Below, piece after piece: positions 63,543 to 64,000 of a stretch of DNA of 64,000 nucleotides. The notes beneath the pieces are model-generated. The model was not told the origin of the DNA, made no database searches, and worked only from the letters and a program-made list of their open reading frames with translations. Source of the stretch: Shewanella aestuarii (lineage in GTDB: Bacteria; Pseudomonadota; Gammaproteobacteria; Enterobacterales; Shewanellaceae); assembly GCF_011765625.1 (NCBI RefSeq), contig NZ_CP050313.1:740501-804500 (forward strand). Reading direction: 5' to 3'. The translations under genes were made by a program, and so were the position numbers. Numbering within the stretch: the first letter of the stretch is position 1; each line of letters opens with the position of its first letter.

Positions 63543-64000
63543 ATGAAAGTTGCTGTATTGGGTGCTGCTGGTGGTATCGGCCAGGCTCTAGCTTTATTGT
63601 TAAAAACTCAACTGCCTGCGGGCTCAAAGTTGTCTCTATATGACATCGCGCCTGTTACTCCTGGTGTAGCGGTTGATTTAAGTCATATCCCAACTGACGT
63701 AGAAGTAAAGGGGTTTGCTGGTGAAGATCCGACTGCTGCGCTTGTTGATGCTGACGTAGTGCTAATGTCTGCAGGTGTTGCGCGTAAGCCTGGTATGGAT
63801 CGTTCAGATCTATTCAACATCAATGCTGGCATCGTGCGTAACCTAATGGAAAAAGTGGCTGTAACTTGCCCTAAAGCATTAGTGGGTATTATTACTAACC
63901 CAGTTAATACAACAGTGGCAATTGCTGCTGAAGTATTAAAGAAAGCCGGTGTGTACGACAAAAACCGTTTATTCGGTGTTACCACACTTGACGTTATTCG
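63543..64000 (+). CDS. mdh: Malate dehydrogenase (3' end outside window)
   Basis: TCA-cycle enzyme interconverting malate and oxaloacetate with NAD. The NAD loop [17 protein letters not shown] is at the N-terminus, with the substrate-loop [16 protein letters not shown] and [18 protein letters not shown] following. The start ATG has GGAG 7 nt upstream. The first ~152 residues are present; the active-site His would be just past the window end. Confidence 0.96.
   Translation, partial: MKVAVLGAAGGIGQALALLLKTQLPAGSKLSLYDIAPVTPGVAVDLSHIPTDVEVKGFAGEDPTAALVDADVVLMSAGVARKPGMDRSDLFNINAGIVRNLMEKVAVTCPKALVGIITNPVNTTVAIAAEVLKKAGVYDKNRLFGVTTLDVI

Overview
The window looks like a chromosomal segment of a Shewanella-type marine gammaproteobacterium. 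This rests on gene content and order (pntAB, cysJIH, csdAE, folX-folE, mpl-ubiX-hpt-yadGH, hemG, umuDC, mdh), a fairly AT-rich composition and short intergenic repeats. The species cannot be fixed from sequence reading alone.

Layout. Positions 1-2.2 kb hold the end of a TonB-dependent receptor. From 2.4 to 8.1 kb a PAS-GGDEF diguanylate cyclase lies downstream of the proton-translocating transhydrogenase pntAB, and an IS50/Tn5-like IS4-family element sits exactly inside the old pntB terminator hairpin. From 8.5 to 13 kb lies the assimilatory sulfate reduction operon cysJ-cysI-cysH, preceded by a 12-codon cysteine-rich leader ORF that overlaps the cysJ start. The siroheme methyltransferase gene (cobA) at 17.3 kb supplies the CysI cofactor. 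A repeat-rich, gene-free stretch (13-14.3 kb), a conserved hypothetical and pldA lie between. From 18 to 26 kb come a degenerate M19 peptidase, csdA-csdE, a frameshifted tas, a GNAT, yjjX, rnhA, an SDR and a DCC-family protein. From 26 to 31 kb is a TriABC-like RND efflux operon with two adaptor proteins. From 31.6 to 37.2 kb are folX-folE, mpl-ubiX-hpt and the yadGH ABC exporter. The accessory spot at 37.3-39.5 kb has an IS3-family element followed by what looks like an integron cassette remnant: an orphan higA, an attC-like site and two identical 209-bp repeats. From 39.5 to 49 kb are small zinc-ribbon proteins, a LysR regulator with a divergent 33-codon ORF, dbpA, ybaK, a pseudouridine synthase, a divergent second Lgt, a SIMPL-domain protein and another GGDEF protein. 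From 49 to 54 kb a tightly packed operon encodes a 30-residue hydrophobic peptide, a PanE-like reductase (frameshifted), a 1108-residue membrane regulator (winged helix, STAND-type ATPase, TPRs) and a small protein. From 54.6 to 64 kb are an amidohydrolase, a possible PilZ protein, an MFS transporter, hemG with a b561-like partner, SOS-controlled umuDC, another GNAT and the start of mdh.

Four genes (tas, panE-like, umuC, GNAT at 62.5 kb) are each broken by one missing base in a short G/C run. That repeated pattern points to assembly or sequencing error at least as much as to real decay. The points most worth following are the cysteine-rich leader of cysJ, the STAND operon, the integron remnant, the IS inside a terminator and the unusual Lgt paralogue.
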